Source: Staphylococcus canis
GTDB lineage: Bacteria; Bacillota; Bacilli; Staphylococcales; Staphylococcaceae
Length of the DNA: 51,603 nucleotides
Assembly (NCBI RefSeq): GCF_016238445.1
Contig: NZ_JABANU010000018.1
Coordinates: 1-51,603 of the forward strand
Reading direction: 5' to 3'
Under the pieces are notes generated by a model. It was not told the origin of the DNA and made no database searches. It was given only the letters and a program-made list of their open reading frames with translations. Shown piece after piece: positions 1 through 9,191 of this stretch. Position 1 is the stretch's first letter. Each line of letters opens with the position of its first letter. The translations under genes and the position numbers were made by a program.

Positions 1-204
<204 letters not shown>

Positions 205-328
205 AGTAAGCTTGATATAGCTCTTTCGATTGATTCAGTCAATCAGTCTATCAGTACGTTGTACTGTGTTTTATCGGAATTAACGTTGACATATTGTCAT
301 TCAGTTTTCAATGTTCATTAATTATGGA
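205..328 (-). other. rRNA leader between tRNA-Gly and 16S
   Basis: Transcribed spacer between tRNA-Gly and 16S. It carries a small dyad (gattga / tcaatc near 226-242) and the segment complementary to 275-312, which resembles the conserved staphylococcal pre-16S leader that pairs with sequence after 16S during RNase III processing. That function is known for rrn operons; here it is inferred from position. Confidence 0.6.
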
Positions 329-402
329 TGGAGCGGGTAATGGGAATCGAACCCACAACATCAGCTTGGAAGGCTGAGGTTTTGCCATTAAACTACACCC
401 GC
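329..402 (-). tRNA. tRNA-Gly (anticodon TCC)
   Basis: On the minus strand a 74-nt cloverleaf starts GCGGGTGTAG and ends in an encoded CCA (329-331). The acceptor arms GCGGGTG and TACCCGC pair, the T-loop reads TTCGATT, and the anticodon loop is CTTCCAA, giving TCC. It lies between tRNA-Leu and 16S and is transcribed with them. Confidence 0.97.
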
Positions 403-429
403 GTAGTATTAAAATAATAAGTCAGTTGA

Positions 430-512
<83 letters not shown>

Positions 513-542
513 TTGGATGCGCAACTCATTACAACAATAAAT

Positions 543-571
543 ATTATATAATGTTTAAAAAGTCTTGTCAA
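543..571 (-). promoter_or_regulatory. rrn promoter P3 (proximal, sigma-A)
   Basis: Perfect consensus on the minus strand: -35 TTGACA (566-571), 17-bp spacer, -10 TATAAT (543-548). It ends about 30 nt before tRNA-Leu. Confidence 0.9.
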
Positions 572-636
572 CATTAAATTAATATTTTTTTAATGTTCTT
601 AATGAACTATTAATATCTATTTTTGCGACGTATTTA

Positions 637-665
637 AGAATACTACATTTACTAAATCTTGTCAA
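637..665 (-). promoter_or_regulatory. rrn promoter P2 (sigma-A)
   Basis: -35 TTGACA (660-665), 17-bp spacer, -10 TATTCT (637-642), 94 bp upstream of P3 and in the same orientation. Confidence 0.8.
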
Positions 666-716
666 TAGATTTAATAAAGTCACTCAGAACTCTCTATTCT
701 TGAGACGACTTTTAGA

Positions 717-745
717 ATTATAGACTCATTTTCAATAGAAGTCAA
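717..745 (-). promoter_or_regulatory. rrn promoter P1 (distal, sigma-A)
   Basis: -35 TTGACT (740-745), 17-bp spacer, -10 TATAAT (717-722), 80 bp upstream of P2. It lies just past the sprT terminator, so rrn transcription starts in the short gap after that gene. Confidence 0.8.
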
Positions 746-776
746 CACTTAACTTCAAATTTTTTCTAATAATCTA

Positions 777-819
777 AAAGTGTAGTATCTATGAAGATTA
801 GATCTTGATACTACACTTT
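777..819 (-). terminator. terminator after sprT
   Basis: Perfect 13-bp stem (AAAGTGTAGTATC at 777-789 with GATACTACACTTT at 807-819) immediately downstream of the sprT stop. The minus-strand tail is TTTAGATT, a weak U-tract. It isolates sprT from the rrn promoters. Confidence 0.8.
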
Positions 820-823
820 AAAT

Positions 824-1267
824 TTATAATTCTTTTAACTTAGAACCACACTGACCACATCTCATTTTAACTAAATTCACCCGTCGTATTCTATAGTAAT
901 CTTGTCCACAGTTTCTACAACGATAATGGTGATTTACACGTTCATTGTAGGTCATCGTTGGTTGACAGAATCTCGGAGCTCCTACTTTTTGACATAACTT
1001 TTTGAAGTCAGTATCTTTATGCTGATATCCTTTTCCTTGAAGATGTAAAAAGTAATGACACAATTCATGTTTTATGATATCTCTTACCGCTTCTTCTCCA
1101 AATAATTCATATTGCTTAGGATTAATTTCGATATGATGTGATTCTAGCATATATCTTCCGCCTGTGGTACGAAGTCGTTTGTTGAAATAAGCACGATGCT
1201 CAAATGTGTCATCAAAATAACGTAACGCTATATATTCTACTAAATATTGGAGTTCATTATCATTCAT
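824..1267 (-). CDS. SprT-like zinc metalloprotease-fold protein
   Basis: 147-residue protein of the SprT family (YdcK-type in Bacillus; in-vivo role unclear). An HELCH zinc-binding motif (HExxH, residues 67-71) lies in a helix typical of SprT domains. A C-terminal zinc ribbon has CxxC pairs at C117/C120 and C137/C140. The start is the ATG at 1265-1267, giving an 8-base overlap with the end of tex (ATGAATGA), so translation is probably coupled; a start 9 nt further upstream would lie deeper in tex and lacks its own ribosome-binding site. Same tex-sprT order as in other staphylococci. Family assignment is firm; substrate unknown. Confidence 0.9.
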   Translation of the reverse strand: MNDNELQYLVEYIALRYFDDTFEHRAYFNKRLRTTGGRYMLESHHIEINPKQYELFGEEAVRDIIKHELCHYFLHLQGKGYQHKDTDFKKLCQKVGAPRFCQPTMTYNERVNHHYRCRNCGQDYYRIRRVNLVKMRCGQCGSKLKEL

Positions 1268-3410
1268 GTGGCGCAATCATTGTCAAAGCAACCTTACCTT
1301 TTTGTGTATCTATTTGATCAATCCACACTTCAACAATATCTCCTACACTCACAATATCTAAAGGATGTTTGACAAATTGAGTTGATAATTTTGATATATG
1401 TACGAGTCCATCATTTTTTACACCAATATCAACAAACGCACCAAAATCCACGACATTTCTAACGGTTCCATTGAGTTTCATTCCCTCTTTTAAATCCTCA
1501 ATTGAAAGCACATCTGATTTGAGTTCAGGTGTTGGATAATCATCACGCGGATCTCTATTAGGTGCCATAAGCGCTTTAATAATATCTTCTAAGGTTGGTA
1601 CACCTATATTTAAACGGTCAGCGCAACTTACCTTATCTACGGACTTAAGCACCTCATTTGAAGACTCATTTCCTATGCTCTGAATATCAATGTTTAAGTC
1701 TTCTAATAATTCATATGTTGCATTATAACTTTCTGGGTGAATGGAAGTATTATCTAACGGTTCATCACCATCAATGATTCTCATAAATCCGATACTTTGT
1801 TCAAAAGTTTTCTCTCCTAAACGTTTCACTTTTTTAATAGCTGAGTGATGTTTAAATAAACCGTTTTCTTCACGGTACTGTACAATGTTATCTGCAATTT
1901 GTTTTGTTAACCCTGAAACATGTTGAAGTAAAGTACTTGAAGCTGTATTCACATTTACCCCAACTTTGTTTACTGCCGTTTCAACAACAAATTTCAATGT
2001 TTCGTTAAGCGCCTTTTGATTGACGTCATGTTGATATTGCCCAACCCCAATTGACTTTGGATCAATTTTAACAAGCTCGCTCAATGGATCTTGAACACGT
2101 CTTCCTATTGAAACAGCACTTCTTTCTTCAACTTGAAAATCCGGAAATTCTTCTCTTGCAATATCAGATGCAGAATATACGGATGCCCCTGCTTCGTTTA
2201 CGATTAAATATTTCATATCTAATTGGTGTGTTCGAATCATATCCGCTACAAACTGTTCTGTCTCTCGACTTGCTGTACCGTTTCCAATTGCAATTAAATC
2301 TATGTCATGCGCTTTTACCATATCAATAAAAATTTGCTCCGCTTCTTTATGCTTAGAATGTGGAGGATGAGGATACATCACTGACTTTGCAATAAATGCC
2401 CCAGTCTCTGTAATAGCTGCAAGCTTACATCCCGTACGATATGCCGGATCAACACCGAGTACTTTTTGATTTTTTAAAGGTGCTTGTAGTAAAAGACTTT
2501 TTAAATTTTCACTAAAAATGTCAATCGCTTGAGTTTCTGCTCTTTCAGTTAAATCATGACGAATCTCTCGCTCAATTGACGGGAATATTAAACGTTTCAT
2601 CGCATCTACTACTGCTGATTCAACAATTTGTGATAACTCATGATTTGATTTCACTTCTTGTTTTAGAATAGCTTGTGCAAGCTGATTTTGATCCATTGTT
2701 ATTTTAACAGTAATGACTTTCTCCTTTTCTCCTCGATTCATCGCGAGAATACGATGGTTCGCAACTTTTCGAATCGGCTCTTCATAATCATAATACATTT
2801 CAAAAATTTGCTTTTCATCTTCCGCTTTCTTTTTCTTTTGAGTCACAATGATTCCCTGTCTTTGTGTCAATTCCAATATTCTTTTTCGATAAACCGGGTA
2901 ATCTGCAATATGCTCAGCAATGATATCTTGCGCCCCTTGTATTGCATCATTAGCTGTAGGTACTTCTTCATTTAAAAAAGATTGCACTTTGTCTTCTAAA
3001 GTTGTTGTAGGTTCTTGCTTATAAATCCATGTTGCAAAGTCTTCCAAACCTTTTCGTTTAGCTTCTGTTGCTCTTGTTTTTTTCTTTTGTTTGTACGGTC
3101 GATATAAATCTTCAACACGTTGTAGTTTTGTTTGCTTTAAAATTTCTGATTTTAAATCTTGTGTTAAAAGTCCTTGTTGTTCAATGCTATGTATGACTTC
3201 ATCTTTACGTTTTTGTAGATTGACCATATACTGATATGAATCTGATATCGCTTTGATTTCAACCTCATCGAGTCCACCTGTCATTTCTTTTCGATATCTC
3301 GCAATAAATGGTACTGTATTTTTTTCTTCTAATAACTTTAAAACTGCTTCAATTTGTTTTTGGGTAAATTGATACTTTTGTTGTATTGCTTGAATCATTG
3401 AAGAATCCAT
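1260..3410 (-). CDS. tex: Tex-family RNA-binding transcription accessory protein
   Basis: 716 residues, the usual Tex length. N-terminal Tex helical region, a YqgF/RNase H-like domain in the middle (around GVDPAYRTG), helix-hairpin-helix region (VGVNVNTAS onward), and a C-terminal S1 RNA-binding domain from about residue 640 (GTVRNVVDFGAFVDIG). Tex binds RNA and is implicated in transcription or RNA turnover; no enzymatic activity is established. An ATG at 3408-3410 is preferred over the one at 3419 because GAAAGG lies ~8 nt before it and directly abuts the other. Last codons overlap sprT. Confidence 0.95.
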   Translation of the reverse strand: MDSSMIQAIQQKYQFTQKQIEAVLKLLEEKNTVPFIARYRKEMTGGLDEVEIKAISDSYQYMVNLQKRKDEVIHSIEQQGLLTQDLKSEILKQTKLQRVEDLYRPYKQKKKTRATEAKRKGLEDFATWIYKQEPTTTLEDKVQSFLNEEVPTANDAIQGAQDIIAEHIADYPVYRKRILELTQRQGIIVTQKKKKAEDEKQIFEMYYDYEEPIRKVANHRILAMNRGEKEKVITVKITMDQNQLAQAILKQEVKSNHELSQIVESAVVDAMKRLIFPSIEREIRHDLTERAETQAIDIFSENLKSLLLQAPLKNQKVLGVDPAYRTGCKLAAITETGAFIAKSVMYPHPPHSKHKEAEQIFIDMVKAHDIDLIAIGNGTASRETEQFVADMIRTHQLDMKYLIVNEAGASVYSASDIAREEFPDFQVEERSAVSIGRRVQDPLSELVKIDPKSIGVGQYQHDVNQKALNETLKFVVETAVNKVGVNVNTASSTLLQHVSGLTKQIADNIVQYREENGLFKHHSAIKKVKRLGEKTFEQSIGFMRIIDGDEPLDNTSIHPESYNATYELLEDLNIDIQSIGNESSNEVLKSVDKVSCADRLNIGVPTLEDIIKALMAPNRDPRDDYPTPELKSDVLSIEDLKEGMKLNGTVRNVVDFGAFVDIGVKNDGLVHISKLSTQFVKHPLDIVSVGDIVEVWIDQIDTQKGKVALTMIAPHE

Positions 3411-3442
3411 ATGAGCCATCCTTTCATAAATCAATCTTCTTC

Positions 3443-3451
3443 ATTTTAACA
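3443..3451 (-). promoter_or_regulatory. putative tex promoter (extended -10)
   Basis: TGTTAAAAT on the minus strand matches an extended -10 (TGnTAAAAT) about 35 nt before the tex start. No good -35 is seen, so this is tentative. Confidence 0.4.
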
Positions 3452-3499
3452 TTTTTTAGATGTTCAGCCTAATCACTATTTTTAATCAAAATAAATAGC

Positions 3500-3527
3500 C
3501 TTATTCAAACTACTCAAGTTGAATAAG
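3500..3527 (-). terminator. terminator after sigB
   Basis: Stem CTTATTCAA / TTGAATAAG (9 bp, 10-nt loop) directly downstream of the sigB stop, followed on the minus strand by GCTATTTATTTT. A U-rich but interrupted tail. Confidence 0.75.
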
Positions 3528-3535
3528 ACTACTTT

Positions 3536-4306
3536 TTATTCTTTAGCTGCTTCTTGTAATTTTTTAATTGCAGTACGTTGTAATCTCGAAACATGCATTT
3601 GGCTCAAACCAATGCGCTCACCTGTTTCTTTCTGACTTAAACCTTCAATAAATGTACATTGAATGATTTCACGTTCTCGGTCAGATAATATTGGTAATAT
3701 ACGTTCAAGAATCATACGTTTTTCAGTAAGTTCATAGTTATCATCTTGATTTCCCATAATATCTAACAATGTTACAGTTGAGCCATCTTTATCAGCTTCA
3801 ATCGAATGATCCACACTTAAAGCGTTATAACTTTGTCCCATTTCCATTGCTTCAAGCACGTCTTCGTCAGAAACTTCTAGTCGTTCAGCAATTTCATGTA
3901 TAGATGGCGAACGCTCGAGTTCATGTGTAAGTTCGTCGCTCACTTTTTTAATTCGCGGTCCAATTTCCTTAATTCGTCTTGGGACATGAACACTCCACGT
4001 TTTATCACGTAAATACCGTTTAATTTCACCAATCACAGTTGGTACTAAAAATGCTTCAAACTTCCGGTCAAACGATAAATCGAAGCGGTTAATTGCACCA
4101 ATCAAACCAACCATACCCACCTGAACTAAATCTTCATGGTGGGATTGTCCTTTAGAGTACTTGTATGCTAACGATTCGATTAATTTTTCATAATGTTTAA
4201 CCAGTTGTTCTTGTGCATGTTCATCATGATTTTTCTGATGTTGTTGTATCCATTCATTGATTTGTTCAGGTGAAACGGTCTTAACTGATTTCTGCTCTTT
4301 CGTCAT
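3536..4306 (-). CDS. sigB: RNA polymerase general stress sigma factor SigB
   Basis: 256 residues, matching S. aureus SigB almost throughout. Sigma-70 region 2 ([16 protein letters not shown], core binding and -10 recognition), region 3 ([13 protein letters not shown]), and region 4 with helix-turn-helix ([20 protein letters not shown]). It directs the general stress regulon (pigment, adhesins, stress tolerance). Its ATG lies 26 nt inside the end of rsbW, so sigma factor and anti-sigma factor are made in a coupled manner. Last gene of rsbUVW-sigB; transcribed from an upstream sigma-A promoter and, with rsbV and rsbW, from an internal SigB promoter at 5130-5154. Confidence 0.98.
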   Translation of the reverse strand: MTKEQKSVKTVSPEQINEWIQQHQKNHDEHAQEQLVKHYEKLIESLAYKYSKGQSHHEDLVQVGMVGLIGAINRFDLSFDRKFEAFLVPTVIGEIKRYLRDKTWSVHVPRRIKEIGPRIKKVSDELTHELERSPSIHEIAERLEVSDEDVLEAMEMGQSYNALSVDHSIEADKDGSTVTLLDIMGNQDDNYELTEKRMILERILPILSDREREIIQCTFIEGLSQKETGERIGLSQMHVSRLQRTAIKKLQEAAKE

Positions 4307-4760
4307 TGTTTGGCACCTGCTCTTTTCTGATATACTTAATCATACTAATCGTTACACCAGTGTCTTTGTCCACAGTCACTTCATCCATGAGCGACTCTAT
4401 CAAGAATAATCCTAAACCACCTTCTCTTAAAAAGTCAACGTTTTCATTTTCTTGATAAGGTCCTAATTGTGATTTCGTAGCTTGATAGTCAAAGCTTTCT
4501 CCTTGATCAGATACGGTAATTTTTATGTATTCGTTAAAAATTTCGAATACGATATTTATAAACCCTTTTTCTTCTTTATTTTTATATGCATGTTTAACTG
4601 CATTAGTTACTGCTTCACTCACAGCAATTTTTGCATCTTCAATATCATCATATGTTGCATTAGATTGTGTAAATACACCGGATAATGTCAAACGTATTAA
4701 ACTTACATATTCAGCTGATGCCGGAACTTTCATTTCTATAAAATCATTAGCTTGTCCCAT
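4281..4760 (-). CDS. rsbW: Anti-sigma-B factor and serine kinase RsbW
   Basis: 159 residues, standard length. GHKL-type ATPase: N box [12 protein letters not shown]1 box DQGESFD, G2 box [12 protein letters not shown]. RsbW holds SigB inactive and phosphorylates the antagonist RsbV on serine; unphosphorylated RsbV displaces SigB. Starts 2 nt after the rsbV stop and overlaps sigB by 26 nt, as expected for proteins needed in matched amounts. Confidence 0.98.
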   Translation of the reverse strand: MGQANDFIEMKVPASAEYVSLIRLTLSGVFTQSNATYDDIEDAKIAVSEAVTNAVKHAYKNKEEKGFINIVFEIFNEYIKITVSDQGESFDYQATKSQLGPYQENENVDFLREGGLGLFLIESLMDEVTVDKDTGVTISMIKYIRKEQVPNNDERAEIS

Positions 4761-4762
4761 TG

Positions 4763-5089
4763 TTATTCAGCCTCCGTTCCTTCATTCACGTGCATTAAAT
4801 CACTAAGTCCTGTAATTTCAAATAAACGTTTAATACGACCATTGGCACCATGAATATATAATTCTTTATCATGTTGATTTAAAGCTTTTAATGTCCCTAC
4901 AAATAACCCAAGTCCAGTAGAATCCATATAGTTTAAATTTGTTAAATCAACGTAAATATCATGTTGTCCTTCTTGGCGCATTGGTACGAGTACACTTTCA
5001 AGTTCAGGAACCGTTGCAACATCCAACTCTCCCTCAACTTTTACTTCATAACGTGACTCTAATTCTTTGGTATCTATATTAAGATTCAT
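4763..5089 (-). CDS. rsbV: Anti-anti-sigma factor RsbV
   Basis: 108 residues, a STAS-domain protein. The phosphorylation site is the serine in [10 protein letters not shown] (Ser57 with the start used here). The ATG at 5087-5089 is preferred: it gives the staphylococcal N-terminus MNLNI and has GGAG about 11 nt upstream, whereas the in-frame codons further up lie on top of that ribosome-binding site. Dephosphorylated by RsbU, it binds RsbW and frees SigB. Confidence 0.97.
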   Translation of the reverse strand: MNLNIDTKELESRYEVKVEGELDVATVPELESVLVPMRQEGQHDIYVDLTNLNYMDSTGLGLFVGTLKALNQHDKELYIHGANGRIKRLFEITGLSDLMHVNEGTEAE

Positions 5090-5129
5090 AATTGGTACCA
5101 CTCCTACATTTAGTATCTACTAAATAAAC

Positions 5130-5154
5130 TTACCCTTTTTAATTGAGTTTAATC
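5130..5154 (-). promoter_or_regulatory. SigB-dependent promoter of rsbV-rsbW-sigB
   Basis: GATTAA (5149-5154), 13-bp spacer, GGGTAA (5130-5135) on the minus strand, matching the SigB consensus GWTTAA-N12-15-GGGWAW. It lies between rsbU and rsbV, where staphylococci have the autoregulatory SigB promoter; it gives positive feedback without extra RsbU. Confidence 0.8.
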
Positions 5155-5165
5155 CATATTTTAGT

Positions 5166-6170
5166 CTAATGCACCCGTTTTATTATTAAAATTGTTAAAT
5201 CGTCACGTTTACATTTTCTTTGAAGTCGTATTAATTCCTCATATAATAATTGAACGATATCTTGTGGATGTAAATGTTTATATGTTTGAATAAATTGAAA
5301 TAAATATTCTTTAGTAATAAATTTACCATTTTCATCACGTATTTCAGTGACACCATCAGTTAAAATTATGATTAAGTCATTAACATGAATTTGAATTTCT
5401 TGTTGTTCATAACGCATATGAGGGCTCACCCCTAGTACACGTCCTCTCACTTCTATTTCCTCAAATTCGTTAGTTTCCGCTCGGAATATATACCCAGGCT
5501 CATGCCCAGCCGAACTACAGTATAAAATATGATTTAATTCTTCATATAATCCATAAAACATCGTTACAAACATATTTTGATTAATATTTTTTTCAACAAC
5601 ACGATTCAAACGTTTTAAGCCATCATTTGGTAATTGTGAATATCCATAAGAGTCCATTCCAAATTTAATCATACTCATCGCGAGAGCTGCTGGAATACCT
5701 TTACCGATAACATCAGCTACCGCGAAACTCATCGTCCCATCTTTATGATCAATTAAGTTAAAGTAATCACCACTAACTTGATGAGCAGCAACTGAAATAA
5801 CACCGATTTGGATACTATCAAACTGAGGAATATCAGCTTTAAGCATCGTCTGTTGTAATTGTGATGCAACGTCCATTTCTTTTTCATGGACTTCCATACG
5901 ATCTACAAGTTGCTGATAGTCAGAGTGATTGTAATCAAATTGTTGGATCACCGCTTCTAACCAGTCCATACTCAGTTGAACTTGCTCAGGTGTTAATGAG
6001 TGCGCTTTTAAATATTTTTTATGTATATGCACAAGCTCCTTAGGTGGCAAAGTTTCTGTGTCATTAATAGTTGGAAAAGAAGCTTGCAGCTCAGATATAC
6101 TGTATTGTTCGCTTTCATAAAGCAACTTTTCTAACATTTGGAAATAAACCGACTCTATATCTTGTGACAT
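5166..6170 (-). CDS. rsbU: Serine phosphatase RsbU, activator of SigB
   Basis: 334 residues. A helical N-terminal domain (about 1-85) precedes a PP2C/SpoIIE-type phosphatase domain (about 110-334) with metal-binding acidic motifs SGDYFN, ADVIGKG and TDGVTE. It dephosphorylates RsbV-P. ATG at 6168-6170 has a strong AGGAGG 8 nt upstream. Intact, so the stress pathway should be functional; some laboratory S. aureus strains have a broken rsbU. Staphylococci lack the large RsbR/S/T stressosome module upstream of rsbU, and mazEF occupies that place here. Confidence 0.97.
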   Translation of the reverse strand: MSQDIESVYFQMLEKLLYESEQYSISELQASFPTINDTETLPPKELVHIHKKYLKAHSLTPEQVQLSMDWLEAVIQQFDYNHSDYQQLVDRMEVHEKEMDVASQLQQTMLKADIPQFDSIQIGVISVAAHQVSGDYFNLIDHKDGTMSFAVADVIGKGIPAALAMSMIKFGMDSYGYSQLPNDGLKRLNRVVEKNINQNMFVTMFYGLYEELNHILYCSSAGHEPGYIFRAETNEFEEIEVRGRVLGVSPHMRYEQQEIQIHVNDLIIILTDGVTEIRDENGKFITKEYLFQFIQTYKHLHPQDIVQLLYEELIRLQRKCKRDDLTILIIKRVH

Positions 6171-6535
6171 CTCACAAACCTCCTTTTTAGTCACGAGGAT
6201 GACGTGGCAAACTCAGAGAATCTTCCGAGTATATGATTAAAACAATATTTTCTTTTAACTACGTATTCAATTCACTTTAGCTCGCAATCACTTTAACATA
6301 CTAAAGCGTAAGTAATGAAATATGTAAGAGGCATATTAGAAACGTTAACAAAGCATTTCAATCTATCCCATATAAAAATAATAGTTTAAATCATAAACCA
6401 TTCATAAATTTGAATTGTTTTCCACTACAAAAAGAAAAAGAATGGTTGATGTTTCAATAACAAAAGTGACCTGTATAAAACAAGCTCTTACTATTGATAG
6501 CCCAATCACAAACCATCCTTTAATCGCTAAATCTT
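6171..6535. other. intergenic region between mazF and rsbU
   Basis: 365 bp without a convincing ORF. Besides the possible rsbU promoter it holds a loose inverted repeat (AACCATTC at 6396-6403 with GAATGGTT at 6440-6447, 36-nt loop). No canonical terminator follows mazF, so read-through from mazEF into rsbU, as reported in S. aureus, remains possible. Confidence 0.5.
6242..6270 (-). promoter_or_regulatory. possible sigma-A promoter of rsbU
   Basis: -35 TTGAAT (6265-6270), 17-bp spacer, -10 TATTGT (6242-6247). Correct spacing but moderate hexamers; about 70 nt before the rsbU start. Confidence 0.45.
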
Positions 6536-6895
6536 TTAACCTTTTTTATGTTGATGCATATGTAGTCCTAAGCTAATACCAAGTGCATTATTAACTTCTT
6601 TCATTTTATTTTCCGAAAGATATGTAAGTTTTTCTTTCAATCTTTTTTTATCCACAGTTCTGATTTGTTCTAACAATATAACTGAATCTTTATCTAGTTT
6701 ATATTTGTGCTTCTCAATTTCAACATGTGTAGGTATTTTAGCTTTGTTAATCCTACCTGTAATAGCCGCGACTATTACAGTAGGACTATACTTATTTCCA
6801 GTATCGTTTTGAATAATAACGACGGGTCTTACTCCCCCTTGTTCAGACCCTTGTACTGGAGAAAGATCAGCTAAATAAACATCTCCTCGCTTCAT
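6536..6895 (-). CDS. mazF: mRNA interferase toxin MazF
   Basis: 119 residues, close to S. aureus MazF (120). Starts [14 protein letters not shown], with the conserved [11 protein letters not shown] and the ITGRI segment of the active-site region. The family cleaves single-stranded mRNA at short motifs (UACAU in S. aureus, known, not shown here). The start codon is directly adjacent to the mazE stop, so the pair is translationally coupled. Sits upstream of the sigB operon as in other staphylococci. Confidence 0.97.
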   Translation of the reverse strand: MKRGDVYLADLSPVQGSEQGGVRPVVIIQNDTGNKYSPTVIVAAITGRINKAKIPTHVEIEKHKYKLDKDSVILLEQIRTVDKKRLKEKLTYLSENKMKEVNNALGISLGLHMHQHKKG

Positions 6896-7063
6896 CTATT
6901 CATCCTTGCTATTTGTTAGATGAGATTCGTTACAATCACACGCTTCACATTCTACAGAATATGCTTCAGTCGCTAGGGAGAGATTTAAATCAGCCATTTG
7001 AACATAACCTTCTTTTAAAGATTGCTCTAAGTTTTTGGATCTTGTTTGATTGAATGTTGACAT
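6896..7063 (-). CDS. mazE: Antitoxin MazE
   Basis: 55 residues. ATG at 7061-7063 has GGAGG ten nt upstream and reproduces the staphylococcal N-terminus; a longer reading begins before the ribosome-binding site and is rejected. The central [18 protein letters not shown] is the conserved core, with an acidic C-terminal tail ([12 protein letters not shown]) that wraps MazF. Forms a MazEF complex that is opened by proteolysis of MazE. Confidence 0.95.
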   Translation of the reverse strand: MSTFNQTRSKNLEQSLKEGYVQMADLNLSLATEAYSVECEACDCNESHLTNSKDE

Positions 7064-7144
7064 AAATAGGACCTCCAAATCAATACAACACTTAATTAGT
7101 CTAATTACCAATTATAATAACAAAAATAATGTTATTACACCATA

Positions 7145-8293
7145 CTATTTTAACAATTCGTTCGATATTTCATAATTTTGTTGGTATTGATAAATTCTTG
7201 GGATACGTCGACCAAAATTACATAGCACTTCATAATTGATGGTATGTTGCTGTTCTGCAATGGTTTCAAGTGATTGAGGATGGTGCGCTTGTTGCTCTAA
7301 AATCACAACTTCATCCCCTATTTTTGTCTCTTCTGGTACATGAACAGCAGTTTGATCCATACTCACTCGTCCAACAACTTCACATTGCTGACCATTGATA
7401 CTTACAAACGCACCTTGCATATTTCTTAAAAACCCATCTGCATATCCAATTGGTAGTAATGCAATATGCATATCCGATTGCGCTGTGTAAGTCTCGCCAT
7501 ATCCTATCGTTTCACCGGCCTGAACTGCTTTAACTTGAGTCACTTCAGTGACAAGTCTAACAGCCGGCTTTAATGAAACATCTGTTTCAGCTTCTATAAA
7601 AGGCGTTGGATAATAGCCATACAAAGCAATACCAGGTCTAAATGCCGTACATATTCCTGTATCAAAACGTAAAGTACCGGCTGAATTTTGAACATGAATA
7701 TAGGCTGGACGTTCAGCACTTTCAATTAAAGCTTCAAAACGTTCATATTGTTGTTGTGATGATTGATTGTCTTCATCAGCAGAAGCAAAATGAGAAAAGG
7801 CACCTTCAAATTCAAAATTTGGATGTTCATGAATCATTTCAATAATTTCTTGGTAAGTTTGAGCGTCCTTCACACCCAAACGATTCATTCCTGTATCGAG
7901 TTTAATATGTAACCATACTTTTTTCTCAAGTGAATCATCAACATGTGATATTGTTTCGATAAGCCACTCTTTTGAAGGAACCGCAATGGCGACCCGATGT
8001 TGTATTGCTTTATTAATTGTATAGGGCGGTATACTTGATAAAATCAATATTTTTTCTCTAATGCCATGCATTCTTAATTCAATAGCTTCATCTAATGTTG
8101 CAACACAAAAAAATGTTGCACCTAATGTTTTTAAATGATTAGCAATCGCAATACTGCCTAAACCATATGAGTTCGCCTTTACCACCGGCATTATTATCTT
8201 GTCAGGGTGTTGACGGTCTAGTGATTGATAATTATGTGTAATTGCTTCTAAATCAACGTTCATAACGGTTGAACGATAATATTTATCTGACAT
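7145..8293 (-). CDS. alr: Alanine racemase
   Basis: 382 residues, PLP-dependent fold-III enzyme making D-alanine for peptidoglycan and teichoic acids. The PLP lysine is K39 in VVKANSYGLG; the second catalytic base lies in the YGETYTA region; PIGYADG and GRVSMDQT are family motifs. ATG at 8291-8293 chosen because GGAG is 8 nt upstream. Starts 4 nt after the acpS stop; the acpS-alr pair is conserved in Bacillales. Its product feeds ddl, encoded at 14.5 kb. Confidence 0.97.
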   Translation of the reverse strand: MSDKYYRSTVMNVDLEAITHNYQSLDRQHPDKIIMPVVKANSYGLGSIAIANHLKTLGATFFCVATLDEAIELRMHGIREKILILSSIPPYTINKAIQHRVAIAVPSKEWLIETISHVDDSLEKKVWLHIKLDTGMNRLGVKDAQTYQEIIEMIHEHPNFEFEGAFSHFASADEDNQSSQQQYERFEALIESAERPAYIHVQNSAGTLRFDTGICTAFRPGIALYGYYPTPFIEAETDVSLKPAVRLVTEVTQVKAVQAGETIGYGETYTAQSDMHIALLPIGYADGFLRNMQGAFVSINGQQCEVVGRVSMDQTAVHVPEETKIGDEVVILEQQAHHPQSLETIAEQQHTINYEVLCNFGRRIPRIYQYQQNYEISNELLK

Positions 8294-8297
8294 ACTG

Positions 8298-8657
8298 TCA
8301 CGCTCCAACTTTTTCTAAAATTACTTGACTCACTGCATAATGTTCTGTGTGAGAAATCGACACATGTACGTAATATCCATCAAATTGAATATAAGGCTTA
8401 CCATTAGCATCATTCTCACAATGAATGGACTGGAATGATACCTCTTCCCCTATACCTGTGCCTAATGCTTTACTGAAAGCTTCTTTCACCGCAAAGCGCC
8501 CTGCTAAAAACTCTATTTTTCTTACTTCATTTGATATACTTTGATACCTTTCAAGTTCACCTTCCGATAAAATACGATGTGGCAATCGAGGTTGTCGCTT
8601 TAATATCTTTCTTATCCTTGGTATCTCTACTAAATCTATCCCTATTCCAACAATCAT
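8298..8657 (-). CDS. acpS: Holo-acyl carrier protein synthase
   Basis: 119 residues, standard for Acp[10 protein letters not shown] at the N-terminus holds the Mg-binding Asp; [14 protein letters not shown] holds the catalytic Glu/Lys motif. Transfers 4'-phosphopantetheine from CoA to acyl carrier protein, needed for fatty acid synthesis (compare fabZ at 28.2 kb). Start is the ATG at 8655-8657 behind GAGGGATG; a longer reading has no family support. Confidence 0.97.
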   Translation of the reverse strand: MIVGIGIDLVEIPRIRKILKRQPRLPHRILSEGELERYQSISNEVRKIEFLAGRFAVKEAFSKALGTGIGEEVSFQSIHCENDANGKPYIQFDGYYVHVSISHTEHYAVSQVILEKVGA

Positions 8658-8681
8658 CTCATCCCTCTTCCACAAAGTTGT

Positions 8682-9191
8682 TCATTCGATATCTTCGTGC
8701 GTATCGTTAGTTTGATACGTATCCTCAATATTTATACTTCTCTGTTTAATCATTTGATTCACGCTTTGCCCGTTCTCTTTGTCTAATAAAAATAAATCAT
8801 GATTCCCACCAGCAGTAGATAATGTAAGGCTAACTAAATTATATTTTCTCATAAAAAAACCTTCATTAAGTTCCACATTTTGTATGCGAAAAAAAGGAAT
8901 TTGAACTTGACTCTGCCAAATGAAACCTTTGCGAATAGTAATATAGTCATCATTAAATTGATAACCAAAAATATAATATTGATACTTAGGTTTCAACCAT
9001 ATCGATATGACACAATATAAAATTAAAAAGGCTAGTAATATAAAGATACTATAAAGCATCCACTGACGTATAGGATCATGAACTAAAAAACGTAAAAGAT
9101 ACACCCCTAAAATGATTAACGCTAATATACCCGCATTGATACCAGATACAATACGTTGAACTTTTATGCCTTTTTTACTCATTTTATACAT
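8682..9191 (-). CDS. PH-domain (bPH2) membrane protein, YdbS-like paralogue
   Basis: 169 residues with two transmembrane helices near the N-terminus (about 17-60) followed by one bacterial PH-like domain (YDYITIRKGFIW-type beta region and IPFFRIQNVEL). The family is widespread in Firmicutes; in Bacillus the YdbS-YdbT pair has been linked to resistance against antimicrobial peptides. This is a third copy after ydbS and ydbT. ATG at 9189-9191 overlaps the ydbT stop by 8 nt, with AGGGGGTGA as ribosome-binding site; ATG at 9182 is the alternative. Function not known. Confidence 0.85.
   Translation of the reverse strand: MYKMSKKGIKVQRIVSGINAGILALIILGVYLLRFLVHDPIRQWMLYSIFILLAFLILYCVISIWLKPKYQYYIFGYQFNDDYITIRKGFIWQSQVQIPFFRIQNVELNEGFFMRKYNLVSLTLSTAGGNHDLFLLDKENGQSVNQMIKQRSINIEDTYQTNDTHEDIE

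Noticed and set aside
2084..2975. Plus-strand ORFs inside tex
   Set aside because: Antisense to a complete, conserved gene; no ribosome-binding site, no recognisable domain.
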